64,000 nucleotides of DNA from Pseudidiomarina atlantica. GTDB lineage: Bacteria; Pseudomonadota; Gammaproteobacteria; Enterobacterales; Alteromonadaceae. The stretch covers positions 1 through 64,000 of the forward strand of contig NZ_JPIN01000013.1 of NCBI RefSeq assembly GCF_000753735.1, given 5' to 3'. Within the stretch, counting starts at the first letter, position 1; every line of letters begins with the position of its first letter. The position numbers were made by a program, and so were the translations under genes. Positions 8,853-16,751 of this stretch are shown piece by piece. A model generated the notes under the pieces. The model worked only from the letters and a program-made list of their open reading frames with translations, was not told where the DNA came from and did no database searches.

Positions 8853-9838
8853 TAGCGTGTTTCCGTCACTTTTTTCAGCCCTGGCGGGGCGTCGGGATTG
8901 AGACCTTGCTGCACCGCAAGCTGCTCGAGTGCCTGATAAAATTGCTGCATCAGCGCGATGGGTTGCAGCCGTCGGTGCAACACGCCAGCCGCTAGAAACG
9001 GCACAACATGTGCGCCACGCGCCTCAACGTCGGCGATCTGTGCTTGATGATAGACTGCGCCTTCATCATCGATCTGGCAATTGACTACCGTCAAGTGCTG
9101 TTCCACCAACGTCACTGGGCCGTGCAAGAACTCAGCACTACTGAAGGCCTCAGCCTGAATGCTGAGCACTTCTTTTAGTTTCAGCGCCATTTCGCGGGCA
9201 ATGGCATAACCAAAACCGCGACCGAGCACCACGCACTGCTTTAACTGTTGAAAGTCGGCTAATGCGAAAGCTTGTGCGGGGGTATTTTGCAATTGCTGGG
9301 GTAATTCTTGCAAGGCTTGTTGCAAGTCAGCATTGTCTTGCCAAGCGGCGACTAGCGAAACCAGCGCTACCAGACTGGCGATATAGCTTTTGGTGGCGGC
9401 GACTGCCAATTCCGGACCGGCATGCAGCGGTAGTACATCATCCGCCATTGCTGCTAAGGGAGAATCAACGTTATTCACTAAGGCGAGCACGCGCGCACCG
9501 CCAGCTTTTGCGCGCTCGGCTTGCGCCACAATGTCGGGACTTTTGCCCGATTGCGAAATACAGATGGCGAGCATGCCGTCCAAGCGCAAAGTTTGCCCAT
9601 AAACACTGGCTATCGAAGGAGCCGCGGCCATCACTGGCGCGCCGCATTCAACTTCAATTAAATACTTAGCGAATACGCCGGCGTGGTCTGAAGTACCGCG
9701 ACCAATCATCATCACCGCGCGCGGTGGCTGTGCACGTAACTCGGCACCAAGGCGCTGCAAGCAAGCCGCATTGTGCGTTAATTGTTGCCGAATCACTGTT
9801 GGGATTTCAGCAGTTTCACGGGCCATCAGAGAGCTCAT
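8852..9838 (-). CDS. nagB-II: SIS-type glucosamine-6-phosphate deaminase (NagB-II)
   Basis: 328 residues made of two SIS sugar-isomerase domains resembling the isomerase half of GlmS (MIGRGTSDHAG near residue 45, CISQSGKSPD near residue 93, GRGFGYAIAREMALKLKE near 206). It lacks the glutaminase domain, as in the NagB-II deaminases that replace the classical NagB in Shewanella and relatives. It converts GlcN-6-phosphate to fructose-6-phosphate and ammonia. It overlaps the kinase gene by four bases (ATGA) and nagA by one, so the three are translationally coupled. The deaminase rather than isomerase role is inferred from its place between nagK and nagA. Confidence 0.9.
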   Translation of the reverse strand: MSSLMARETAEIPTVIRQQLTHNAACLQRLGAELRAQPPRAVMMIGRGTSDHAGVFAKYLIEVECGAPVMAAAPSIASVYGQTLRLDGMLAICISQSGKSPDIVAQAERAKAGGARVLALVNNVDSPLAAMADDVLPLHAGPELAVAATKSYIASLVALVSLVAAWQDNADLQQALQELPQQLQNTPAQAFALADFQQLKQCVVLGRGFGYAIAREMALKLKEVLSIQAEAFSSAEFLHGPVTLVEQHLTVVNCQIDDEGAVYHQAQIADVEARGAHVVPFLAAGVLHRRLQPIALMQQFYQALEQLAVQQGLNPDAPPGLKKVTETR

Positions 9839-10737
9839 TTAGAATCTCCTGTAGCAAATGAGCCACCGCTTTCACGGCCGCAAAATAATGCGATTGCACC
9901 CCATTCGGGACCTTTTTGGGCAGTGGTGATAGCATCGCGCACATCGGCATCGAGCCATTGGCCGAGCACCCCAGCAACACCGCCGGTTAACACTAGCTGG
10001 CCTTTGCTGCGCTGCAACGCTTTGCGCGCGATATCACTCAGGTACTGACAACCTTGCTGCACTAGTGCTAGTGCCACCGGTTCGTCGGTCGCGGCGAGAT
10101 CAATAATCAGCGGGCTAATTTCGCCAAACACGCCGGGTGGAGCTTGATTCAGGCGGTCGACCAGCGCAGTTGGTGTCGCGCATTGATAATGCTCACATAC
10201 GGCAGCGCTCAAAGGCCCTGCGCTAACTACGTTGTCTAACGCTTCAAGCGTATAGGTTACGGCTTGTTTACCCAACCAAGCGCCACTGCCTTTATCACCG
10301 AGCAAAAATCCGTGGCCGCCGAACTGAATGACTTCGCCGTCAACCAAAGCCGCCGCGCAAGAGCCGGTACCGACAATCAACACCGCGCCGTTAGCGCCAG
10401 CATGCGCGCCGAATAGTGCGGTGTGGAGGTCTGAAGCAAAGTGGAAGGCGGCAAATGGATGATACCAAGCGCGCAATTCTGCTGCCGCTGACGGCAAATT
10501 GGCCCCAGCGAAGCCACCACAAACCACCACTTCACTTAAAACTTGTGCGTCGAGCCCCGCGTTGGCGACCGCTAGCGTGACTGCATTGACAATTGATTGC
10601 TGCGCCGTTTCACCATGGCGCGCGATGTTGGCAGAACCGGCAACGCCAGCCCCAAGCAGCTTGCCACTGGCGTCATAGAGCTCGGCACGACACTTGGTGC
10701 CGCCACCATCGACACCGGCGTAATAAGTCGCTTGCAT
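9835..10737 (-). CDS. nagK: BadF/BadG-family amino-sugar kinase (GlcNAc, possibly also MurNAc)
   Basis: A 300-residue ASKHA-fold kinase. The N-terminal phosphate loop GVDGGGTKCRAEL and the later GTGSCAA and GDKGSGAWLG segments are characteristic of the BadF/BadG/BcrA branch. This branch contains the GlcNAc kinase of Shewanella-type pathways and MurK of Clostridium, which phosphorylates both GlcNAc and MurNAc. It is first in the leftward operon. No PTS or AnmK gene is present in the window, yet MurQ nearby needs MurNAc-6-phosphate, so dual specificity is a reasonable proposal. The kinase call is firm; the second substrate is inference. Confidence 0.9.
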   Translation of the reverse strand: MQATYYAGVDGGGTKCRAELYDASGKLLGAGVAGSANIARHGETAQQSIVNAVTLAVANAGLDAQVLSEVVVCGGFAGANLPSAAAELRAWYHPFAAFHFASDLHTALFGAHAGANGAVLIVGTGSCAAALVDGEVIQFGGHGFLLGDKGSGAWLGKQAVTYTLEALDNVVSAGPLSAAVCEHYQCATPTALVDRLNQAPPGVFGEISPLIIDLAATDEPVALALVQQGCQYLSDIARKALQRSKGQLVLTGGVAGVLGQWLDADVRDAITTAQKGPEWGAIALFCGRESGGSFATGDSK

Positions 10738-10802
10738 CAGAAATACCTTAACTTTGCTGCAAAATCATAAGAAATATACTGCCACACTTTGCCCTTTAAG
10801 TT

Positions 10803-10817
10803 GTAATACTTTATTCT
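10803..10817. promoter_or_regulatory. candidate operator, nagK / lipoprotein divergent promoter
   Basis: GTAATACTTTATTCT, read on the minus strand AGAAT-AAAGT-ATTAC, fits the xGAAT-N5-ATTxx palindrome shared by several intergenic regions of the two peptidoglycan clusters. It lies in the 108-base gap between nagK and the divergent lipoprotein-SSS-murQ-namZ operon. A possible rightward promoter, TTGTAA (10801-10806) with CAGAAT 17 bases on (10824-10829), would be covered by it. Regulator proposed to be one or both RpiR proteins. Confidence 0.5.
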
Positions 10818-10831
10818 TAGAAACAGAATAA
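10811..10831. repeat. inverted repeat TTATTCT-N7-AGAATAA
   Basis: A perfect 7-base inverted repeat (10811-10817 and 10825-10831) with a seven-base spacer overlaps the candidate operator and the putative -10 region of the rightward operon. The half-site GAATAA is the one used by the other operators of this window. It may be a second regulator contact; no T-run follows, so it is not a terminator. Confidence 0.4.
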
Positions 10832-10845
10832 CAAGGAATTAATTA

Positions 10846-12138
10846 ATGAAAAAATCGACAATTGCTCTGTTTTTAGTCCTTTTTCCGCTCACAGCATGCA
10901 GCCAAGCACAAACAAATGGGATCCCGCCAGCACCAGAAGGCTTGGCTTATTACGATGACATTATGGGCGCTCCTCCGCTGCTGCCGGCGAATGCCGAACC
11001 GGGTTGGCAACAATGTGCGCCAGCGGTAGCGGCTGACAGCCAAACCTATCGCACCAGTCAAGAAGTGGGAACCGATAAGGGCTGGATCGAGGCTACGGCG
11101 CACGATTGGCAGGCGCTCCCGATGAATGCTGAAGACGGCAAGATCACTGTCATTGATTTTGCTCAAAAAGACGGTCAAATGGCCTATCGCTATTTGGCTA
11201 ACGCCAATACTCACGATGATTTGTATGAGCCGTGGAGCTCTTCAAAAATCATGGCATTTGCCGGCGTGATGTCACTGTTGAGTGATAATTTTGCGCAGCC
11301 CGATACCCTGATTGGTGACGTTAAGCTTGCCGACCTCATCACCAGCATCAACAGCTACGAGGCCTCGGGCAAGGCAGATGGTAATTCTAATGCGCTGGCC
11401 TACTACTTGGTCAATCTGGCGGGGCGTGATTATCTGACCGCACTTTTTCACGATGCGTGGTTGCGTATCGGTCAACCGCAAGTGATGTTTCGTGGTGCTT
11501 ATGGACCGGATGCGTTCCAGCCTACAGATCTTTATTGGCGCACGCCGTCACGCCAGGTCGAAGCGCAAATTGTGTCGCGCGAAAGCGATAGTGGTTCGCG
11601 CAGCTATCGCTGCGATGACTGTGGCCTAACTGGCAACAAGCCAATGACCACGCTCGCTTCAGCTGAATTCCTCAAACGCCTTGCCGCACACAAACGCGAT
11701 CGGCTCACGCAAATGCCGGGCCTCTCTGATGACGCGGTGCAAATGTTGTTCTACGGACTCGGACATAGCGAGAACAGCGCAAATGCGGGCGGCATGATGG
11801 CCGGCGCAAGCCTCACGCCGCATCGGGCGATTGCTGCGGCGTTGCAACACGAATTTCCAGAACTACAGGGGCTCAGCGTGCAGCAGACGTTGGACCAAGC
11901 CACCAATGGCAATTGGCGTATTTTCCACAAACTCGGCGCAGGACCCAGTGAAACACGCGGAGCCAGCGAAGTGGTCGCACTGGCACATATTTGTTTGCCG
12001 TTGGCCACGGGCACCAAAGAGTTTACCTTTGCCGCCCAAGCCAGTGTCGACGACAATAGCTACGATCATGTCGGCGTAGCCGGTGCCAAACTCGAGCGTT
12101 TGATTGAAAACGCGGTACGCGAACTTATTCAACCTTAA
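10846..12138 (+). CDS. beta-lactamase-fold serine hydrolase lipoprotein
   Basis: 430 residues. The first twenty form a lipoprotein signal with lipobox LTAC and Ser at +2, predicting an outer-membrane anchor. The rest looks like a divergent class A beta-lactamase/PBP-like fold: SSSK in WSSSKIMAF as the SxxK motif, NSN followed by seven hydrophobic residues where SDN would stand, and KLGAG where KTG would stand. It leads the operon with an SSS symporter, murQ and namZ. A wall-peptide or peptide-sugar hydrolase acting on imported fragments is more likely than antibiotic resistance, but I do not recognise a characterised relative. ATG follows AAGGA by eight bases. Confidence 0.65.
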   Translation: MKKSTIALFLVLFPLTACSQAQTNGIPPAPEGLAYYDDIMGAPPLLPANAEPGWQQCAPAVAADSQTYRTSQEVGTDKGWIEATAHDWQALPMNAEDGKITVIDFAQKDGQMAYRYLANANTHDDLYEPWSSSKIMAFAGVMSLLSDNFAQPDTLIGDVKLADLITSINSYEASGKADGNSNALAYYLVNLAGRDYLTALFHDAWLRIGQPQVMFRGAYGPDAFQPTDLYWRTPSRQVEAQIVSRESDSGSRSYRCDDCGLTGNKPMTTLASAEFLKRLAAHKRDRLTQMPGLSDDAVQMLFYGLGHSENSANAGGMMAGASLTPHRAIAAALQHEFPELQGLSVQQTLDQATNGNWRIFHKLGAGPSETRGASEVVALAHICLPLATGTKEFTFAAQASVDDNSYDHVGVAGAKLERLIENAVRELIQP

Positions 12139-12149
12139 GAAGAACCATT

Positions 12150-13733
12150 ATGCTTGATCAGTATTCGCTTGCCGATGTCTTCGTCTTCGTCGCCTATGGT
12201 CTGCTTTTGTTGGGCAGTGGTTGGCTCTTCAACCGCAAAAACAACTCAACCCAAGACTACTTTTTGGGTGGCAATAAAATGCCCATGTGGGTGGTTGCTA
12301 TTTCGGTACTGGCGACTTCACAGTCAGCCGCCACCTTTTTAGGCGGACCGGATCAAGGCTATCGCAGTGATTTAACCTATCTCGCAAGCAATATCGGTGC
12401 TTTCATTGCCGTCGCTTTCGTGGCGATGTTTTTGATCCCGAAATTTTATCAGTATCGCGTTTATACCGTCTATGAACTGCTAGAGCGACGCTTTGGTGCA
12501 GGCGCTAAGCGTCAGGCTGGGATGATGTACCTATTCGGTCGCGTCTTTGCGAGTGGCGCACGACTGTATATGGCCGCACTTGCGGTCGCTATGATCTTAT
12601 TTGGCGACATCGCTGCCAGTAGCGTCATTACGGCGACTTTGATTATTACTCTCGCGGGCCTTTTATATACCGTAGTCGGCGGTATTCGTTCGGTGATCTA
12701 TTCTGATGTATTGCAAGCCGTTATCTATGTCGGTGCTGCGATTGCCGTTATTGCCGTGCTTTACAATGCGATCCCGGCGAGTTTTGGTGAAATCGTGCAA
12801 GCACTGCAACAGCCGGAGCCGGGTGCAGATTCCAAGCTAAAGTTGATTGATACCGAACTCGACTTCAGCAGTGGTGGGGTATTCAACCTGTGGTCAGTGC
12901 TCACCGGTTTTGTGCTGTTGAATATTGCCGCCTTTGGTCTTGACCAAGACATGACGCAGCGGGTGTTGACCTGTAAGGATGCCAAAGAGGGTAGCAAAGC
13001 GATGTTGTGGTCAGTCGTCATGGTAATTCCGGTCATGCTGCTGTTCATTGTGATTGGCTTATTGCTCTATATCTACTACCAACGTCCCGACATTATGGCC
13101 TCTGGATTGAGCGATGGACCAGTACCAACTTTTGCCGGTGAAGCGGTGACTATCTTTATGTACTACGTGCTCACCGAAATCCCAGCTGGCGTCCGTGGTC
13201 TTGTGACCATAGGGATTATTGCAGCCGCCTTATCGACGCTCAATTCCGGCCTTAACTCGATGTCCAGCGTATTGATTCAAGACATTTATCGGCCGTGGAA
13301 GCGCGCTCGCAACGCGCACCTTGATGAACAGCATTTTGTCCGTGCCGGACAAGCCGGTATGGCTTTGGTTGCGGCAGCCTTAGCGTTGATGGCGTGCCTG
13401 TGCTATTACTGGCAACAGTATACCGACACACCACTACTGCAGTTTGCCTTAAGTGTGATGGTGTTTTCCTATAGCGGTCTGCTTGGCGTGTACTTTACGA
13501 CTCTATTTAGTAAGCGCGGGAGTGCGCGCTCAGTAACCTTAGCTCTAGTGGTAGGGTTTTTGGTTCCGCTCAGCATGCAGCCTTACATTGTCGATAACTT
13601 CTGGCCTGCGGCATTAGCAGCAGATATTGGCTTCACTTGGCAACTGCTGATTGGCACTACACTCTCTACTCTGATTTGCCTAAGTGGTAAAGCAAACTTG
13701 CAATCTCAACATGGAACTACAGAAACTGCATGA
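12150..13733 (+). CDS. sodium:solute symporter (SSS family), candidate MurNAc importer
   Basis: 527 residues with about 13-14 hydrophobic helices and the SSS hallmarks: a YFLGG motif after helix 1, [11 protein letters not shown] in helix 2 and [10 protein letters not shown] near residue 175. Relatives use the sodium gradient to import sugars, sialic acid or amino acids. It is eleven bases after the lipoprotein gene and overlaps murQ by four bases (ATGA), so it is made together with the enzyme that breaks MurNAc-6-phosphate. No PTS MurP-type transporter is present. Import of MurNAc or a MurNAc-containing fragment is therefore the leading guess, from context only. Confidence 0.82.
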   Translation: MLDQYSLADVFVFVAYGLLLLGSGWLFNRKNNSTQDYFLGGNKMPMWVVAISVLATSQSAATFLGGPDQGYRSDLTYLASNIGAFIAVAFVAMFLIPKFYQYRVYTVYELLERRFGAGAKRQAGMMYLFGRVFASGARLYMAALAVAMILFGDIAASSVITATLIITLAGLLYTVVGGIRSVIYSDVLQAVIYVGAAIAVIAVLYNAIPASFGEIVQALQQPEPGADSKLKLIDTELDFSSGGVFNLWSVLTGFVLLNIAAFGLDQDMTQRVLTCKDAKEGSKAMLWSVVMVIPVMLLFIVIGLLLYIYYQRPDIMASGLSDGPVPTFAGEAVTIFMYYVLTEIPAGVRGLVTIGIIAAALSTLNSGLNSMSSVLIQDIYRPWKRARNAHLDEQHFVRAGQAGMALVAAALALMACLCYYWQQYTDTPLLQFALSVMVFSYSGLLGVYFTTLFSKRGSARSVTLALVVGFLVPLSMQPYIVDNFWPAALAADIGFTWQLLIGTTLSTLICLSGKANLQSQHGTTETA

Positions 13734-14689
13734 CTATGGATCGTTCGAACACTACAGATGACTTATTGGTGCAACTAAACGCGATTGTTTCGGAAGGCCG
13801 GAATCCAAATACCATGGATATCGACTTATTGCCGACCGAGGCGATTTTGCGCCGCATCAACCGGGAAGATGCACAAGTTGCTCCGGCGGTTGCGACACAA
13901 GTGCCGATGATTGCTAAAGCAGTGGATTGCATCGTGCCGCGCCTCGCTGCTGGTGGCCGCTTATTTTACATCGGTGCTGGTACTAGTGGGCGGTTGGGGA
14001 TCCTTGATGCAGTTGAATGCCGACCAACTTTCAGTGTGCCAGATGACCTAGTACAAGGCATTATTGCCGGTGGTGAGCCAGCGATTCAATTTGCCGTCGA
14101 GGGTGCCGAAGATGATCGTGAGGCAGGTGTAGCGGACGTCAAAGCCAAACAGTTGAGTGCACAAGACGTTTTGGTGGGACTGTCGGCGAGTGGCCGCACA
14201 CCCTATGTGGTTGCTGCATTGGAATATGCCAACAGCATTGGCTGTCCCACGGTTGCCGTTACCTGTAATCCAGACTCAGCGATGATGCAAGTGGCGAACA
14301 TGGGCATTTGCCCTGTCGTTGGCCCTGAAGCCTTGACTGGGTCGACCCGATTAAAGTCGGGAACCGCGCAAAAATTAGTGCTCAATATGCTCAGTACCGC
14401 CAGTATGATTCGCCTGGGTAAGACCTATGAAAACTTAATGGTCGATGTGAATGCCTCGAACGAAAAGCTCCGCGCGCGTGCTATCCGTATTGTGATGCAA
14501 GCCACTGATTGCAGTCGCGAACAGGCGGAACAAGCGCTCAAAGCTGCGGACAATAGCGCAAAATTAGCGATTCTGATGATCCTAACCGCAACAGATGCGG
14601 CGACCGCCCGCGGCTTACTCGAAAGCAACGCAGGTTTCTTACGTCAAGCCGCAGAGCAAGCAAGCGGCAAGGAGTCAACTGATGCGTAA
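13730..14689 (+). CDS. murQ: N-acetylmuramic acid 6-phosphate etherase
   Basis: 319 residues, a little longer than Escherichia coli MurQ. The SIS domain shows the phosphate-binding [13 protein letters not shown] (residues 83-95) and SGRTPY. The DAVEC glutamate (E96), the VEGAED segment (123-128) and [11 protein letters not shown] are the family's catalytic and signature regions. The enzyme removes the lactyl ether of MurNAc-6-phosphate, giving GlcNAc-6-phosphate and D-lactate. It overlaps the symporter gene by four bases and namZ by eight. The products lead to NagA and to the D-lactate dehydrogenase at 16752. ATG at 13736 is an alternative start. Confidence 0.95.
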   Translation: MTMDRSNTTDDLLVQLNAIVSEGRNPNTMDIDLLPTEAILRRINREDAQVAPAVATQVPMIAKAVDCIVPRLAAGGRLFYIGAGTSGRLGILDAVECRPTFSVPDDLVQGIIAGGEPAIQFAVEGAEDDREAGVADVKAKQLSAQDVLVGLSASGRTPYVVAALEYANSIGCPTVAVTCNPDSAMMQVANMGICPVVGPEALTGSTRLKSGTAQKLVLNMLSTASMIRLGKTYENLMVDVNASNEKLRARAIRIVMQATDCSREQAEQALKAADNSAKLAILMILTATDAATARGLLESNAGFLRQAAEQASGKESTDA

Positions 14690-15827
14690 ACTCATGATGT
14701 TCATGGTAGCGGCGTTGTGGTGGATACCGGCACAAGCGACCGTGGTCGCGGCCGACCGTCCAGCTGAATATTTACCCTTGCTCGCCGACAAAAATGTCGC
14801 CTTGGTGGTAAACCAAACCTCGCGCGTCGGCGATCAACACTTGGTCGATTTTCTGCTCGAAAATGACGTGAATGTGGTCAAGGTATTGGCGCCCGAGCAT
14901 GGCTTCCGCGGCGATGCAGGTGCCGGTGAAACTATCAGTGACGCGGTTGACACCCGTACCGGCTTACCCATCTTGTCGATTTACGGTAAAACCAAAAAGC
15001 CCAGCGCTGAAATGCTCGCTGGCGTAGACACTATCATTTTTGATATCCAAGACGTCGGTGCGCGTTTTTATACCTACATCAGCACCATGCATTACGTCAT
15101 GGAAGCCGCCGCTGAGCAGGGACTGGCAATGATTGTTCTTGACCGGCCCAATCCAAATGGCGCTTACGTTGACGGTCCAGTGCTCGATCTCGAATTTCAA
15201 TCTTTCGTCGGCATGCATGAAATCCCTTTGCTGCACGGCATGACGGTCGGGGAGTTGGCGTTGATGATCAAGGGCGAAGGCTGGATTAAGGCTGCCGATG
15301 AGCTGGCTTTAACAGTGGTTCCGGTCAGTGACTATCAACGTGATGAAGCCTATGCGCTGCCCATCGCGCCAAGTCCGAACTTACCGAATGCGCAGGCCAT
15401 TCAGTTGTATCCTTCGCTGTGTTTGTTCGAAGCGACGGCGGTCAGTATTGGCCGCGGTACAGAGTTCCCGTTTCAGGTGATGGGTCATGACGAAGTGCCC
15501 TTGGGTGAATTTAGTTTCACGCCACGTAGCTTGCCACAAAGTGCGCCAACCCCGAAACTACAAGATCAACAGCTGTATGGTGTCGATTTACGCAAAAGTG
15601 AAGTCCGCGGCTTTGACTTGAGTTTGCTTCTTGAAGCGCATCAAGCCTTTAAAGAAGCGGGTGTGACGTTTTTTACCGCGCCCGACTTCATGGATAAGCT
15701 CAGTGGTACCGATAAGTTGCGCAAAGCCATTGAAGCAGGGCAGAGCGAAGCCGAAATTCGCGCCAGTTGGCAACCCGCTTTGACCCAGTTTAAGCAGCGT
15801 CGCGCGCCATACTTATTGTATCCGTAA
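14682..15827 (+). CDS. namZ: exo-beta-N-acetylmuramidase NamZ (DUF1343, GH171)
   Basis: 381 residues. Start chosen at ATG 14682, seven bases after AAGGAG and eight bases inside the end of murQ; a longer frame from 14595 has no ribosome site and would bury the signal peptide. The leader [19 protein letters not shown] predicts export. The body is a typical DUF1343 protein: [40 protein letters not shown] and SPNLPN blocks. Bacillus NamZ of this family removes MurNAc from the non-reducing end of glycan fragments and works with NagZ and AmiE. Here the stop is only four bases from that of the convergent RpiR gene. Confidence 0.9.
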   Translation: MRKLMMFMVAALWWIPAQATVVAADRPAEYLPLLADKNVALVVNQTSRVGDQHLVDFLLENDVNVVKVLAPEHGFRGDAGAGETISDAVDTRTGLPILSIYGKTKKPSAEMLAGVDTIIFDIQDVGARFYTYISTMHYVMEAAAEQGLAMIVLDRPNPNGAYVDGPVLDLEFQSFVGMHEIPLLHGMTVGELALMIKGEGWIKAADELALTVVPVSDYQRDEAYALPIAPSPNLPNAQAIQLYPSLCLFEATAVSIGRGTEFPFQVMGHDEVPLGEFSFTPRSLPQSAPTPKLQDQQLYGVDLRKSEVRGFDLSLLLEAHQAFKEAGVTFFTAPDFMDKLSGTDKLRKAIEAGQSEAEIRASWQPALTQFKQRRAPYLLYP

Positions 15828-15831
15828 TGAG

Positions 15832-16680
15832 TTAGCTAGCGCGCATGCGTTGAAAAGCTTTGTTGGTGCGTGCCAGAATGCCGCGACCGTTTTCTGAGGC
15901 TTGAATCAGCGCAATAAACAGTAAATCGATGACTAAGTTTTGCGCAGTACGGGCGTGGATAGATGACAAGCGGGTGGACTCGCTCTCAGCTACCGAATAA
16001 AGCTTGATATCGGCCAGTTGATTGATCGGTGTTTTGCCGTAGCGAGTAATGGAAATTACCGAGCTTTGATGGCGTTGTGCCTCTTTCACCACGCGCGCGA
16101 CCTCAAGGGTGCTACCCGATTCGCTAATGGCAATGACGACATCGTGCGCGTCGAGGGTTGCTGCCAGTGCTAATTGCACATGGCTATCGGTGTCATTCAC
16201 CGCTTGTAAGCCGAGTTTCTGTAATTTGTAGCACAGGTCGCGACAGACAATCGCCGAGCCGCCAACGCCGCTGATTAAAATGCGTTTGGCACCTAAAACT
16301 TTATTGACGGCGGCGGTAAAGGCTTCTTTTTCGTTGAGGTTGCGGGTTTCGGTGAGCACGTTAATTTTGCCGGCTAACAGTTTATCGGCCATATCGTTAA
16401 ATTCGTCATCGACGGTGATTTCGCCATGTAATCGACTATTGTTCTGCGCTTTTTTATTGATGGCATCAACCACGGACAATTTAAAAGCTGGATAGCCTTT
16501 GTAACCTAGTTTTTGCGCGAATTTCACCACGCTAGATTGACTGACGCCGACGGTCTTGGCTAACTGCGACGACGACAGTTCGCGCATCGCCGTGGGTGAT
16601 GAAAGGGTAAAAGCCGCGAGTTTTGCTTCGCTGGCAGATAAGGTATTTTGAATCGCTTTGATTTTGGCGAATGCTGACAT
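15832..16680 (-). CDS. RpiR-family regulator 1 (MurR-like)
   Basis: 282 residues: an N-terminal RpiR helix-turn-helix domain (residues 1-77) with recognition region VSQSSVVKFAQKLGYKGYP, then a SIS sugar-phosphate-binding domain (about 120-250, SGVGGSA and SESGSTLEV). MurR, the Escherichia coli relative, represses MurNAc use and responds to MurNAc-6-phosphate. The gene is divergent from the D-lactate dehydrogenase operon and convergent with namZ. A promoter, TTGATA (16733-16738) with TATATT (16711-16716), would begin transcription inside the palindrome at 16695-16709, suggesting autoregulation. Its recognition helix is almost the same as that of the paralogue at 46620. Confidence 0.92.
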   Translation of the reverse strand: MSAFAKIKAIQNTLSASEAKLAAFTLSSPTAMRELSSSQLAKTVGVSQSSVVKFAQKLGYKGYPAFKLSVVDAINKKAQNNSRLHGEITVDDEFNDMADKLLAGKINVLTETRNLNEKEAFTAAVNKVLGAKRILISGVGGSAIVCRDLCYKLQKLGLQAVNDTDSHVQLALAATLDAHDVVIAISESGSTLEVARVVKEAQRHQSSVISITRYGKTPINQLADIKLYSVAESESTRLSSIHARTAQNLVIDLLFIALIQASENGRGILARTNKAFQRMRAS

Positions 16681-16691
16681 AAGCCCTTCCT

Positions 16692-16720
16692 TTGGGAATT
16701 ATTTATTCTGAATATATACC
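16692..16720 (+). promoter_or_regulatory. promoter of the D-lactate dehydrogenase operon
   Basis: TTGGGA (16692-16697) and TATACC (16715-16720) are separated by 17 bases; TATATA two bases earlier is an alternative -10. The candidate operator 16695-16709 overlaps the -35 box and spacer, as expected for a repressor. The divergent rpiR promoter elements interleave with it (-10 at 16711-16716, -35 at 16733-16738 on the other strand). Confidence 0.5.
16695..16709. promoter_or_regulatory. candidate RpiR operator (rpiR1 / D-lactate dehydrogenase)
   Basis: GGAAT-TATTT-ATTCT, the closest N5 match to the ideal palindrome GGAAT-N5-ATTCC. It sits between the divergent rpiR gene and the dehydrogenase-peptidase operon, over the -35 of the latter and the likely transcription start of the former, so one bound repressor could close both promoters. 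Confidence 0.6.
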
Positions 16721-16751
16721 CATCGGCAGGAATATCAACTAGGAGATGAGT

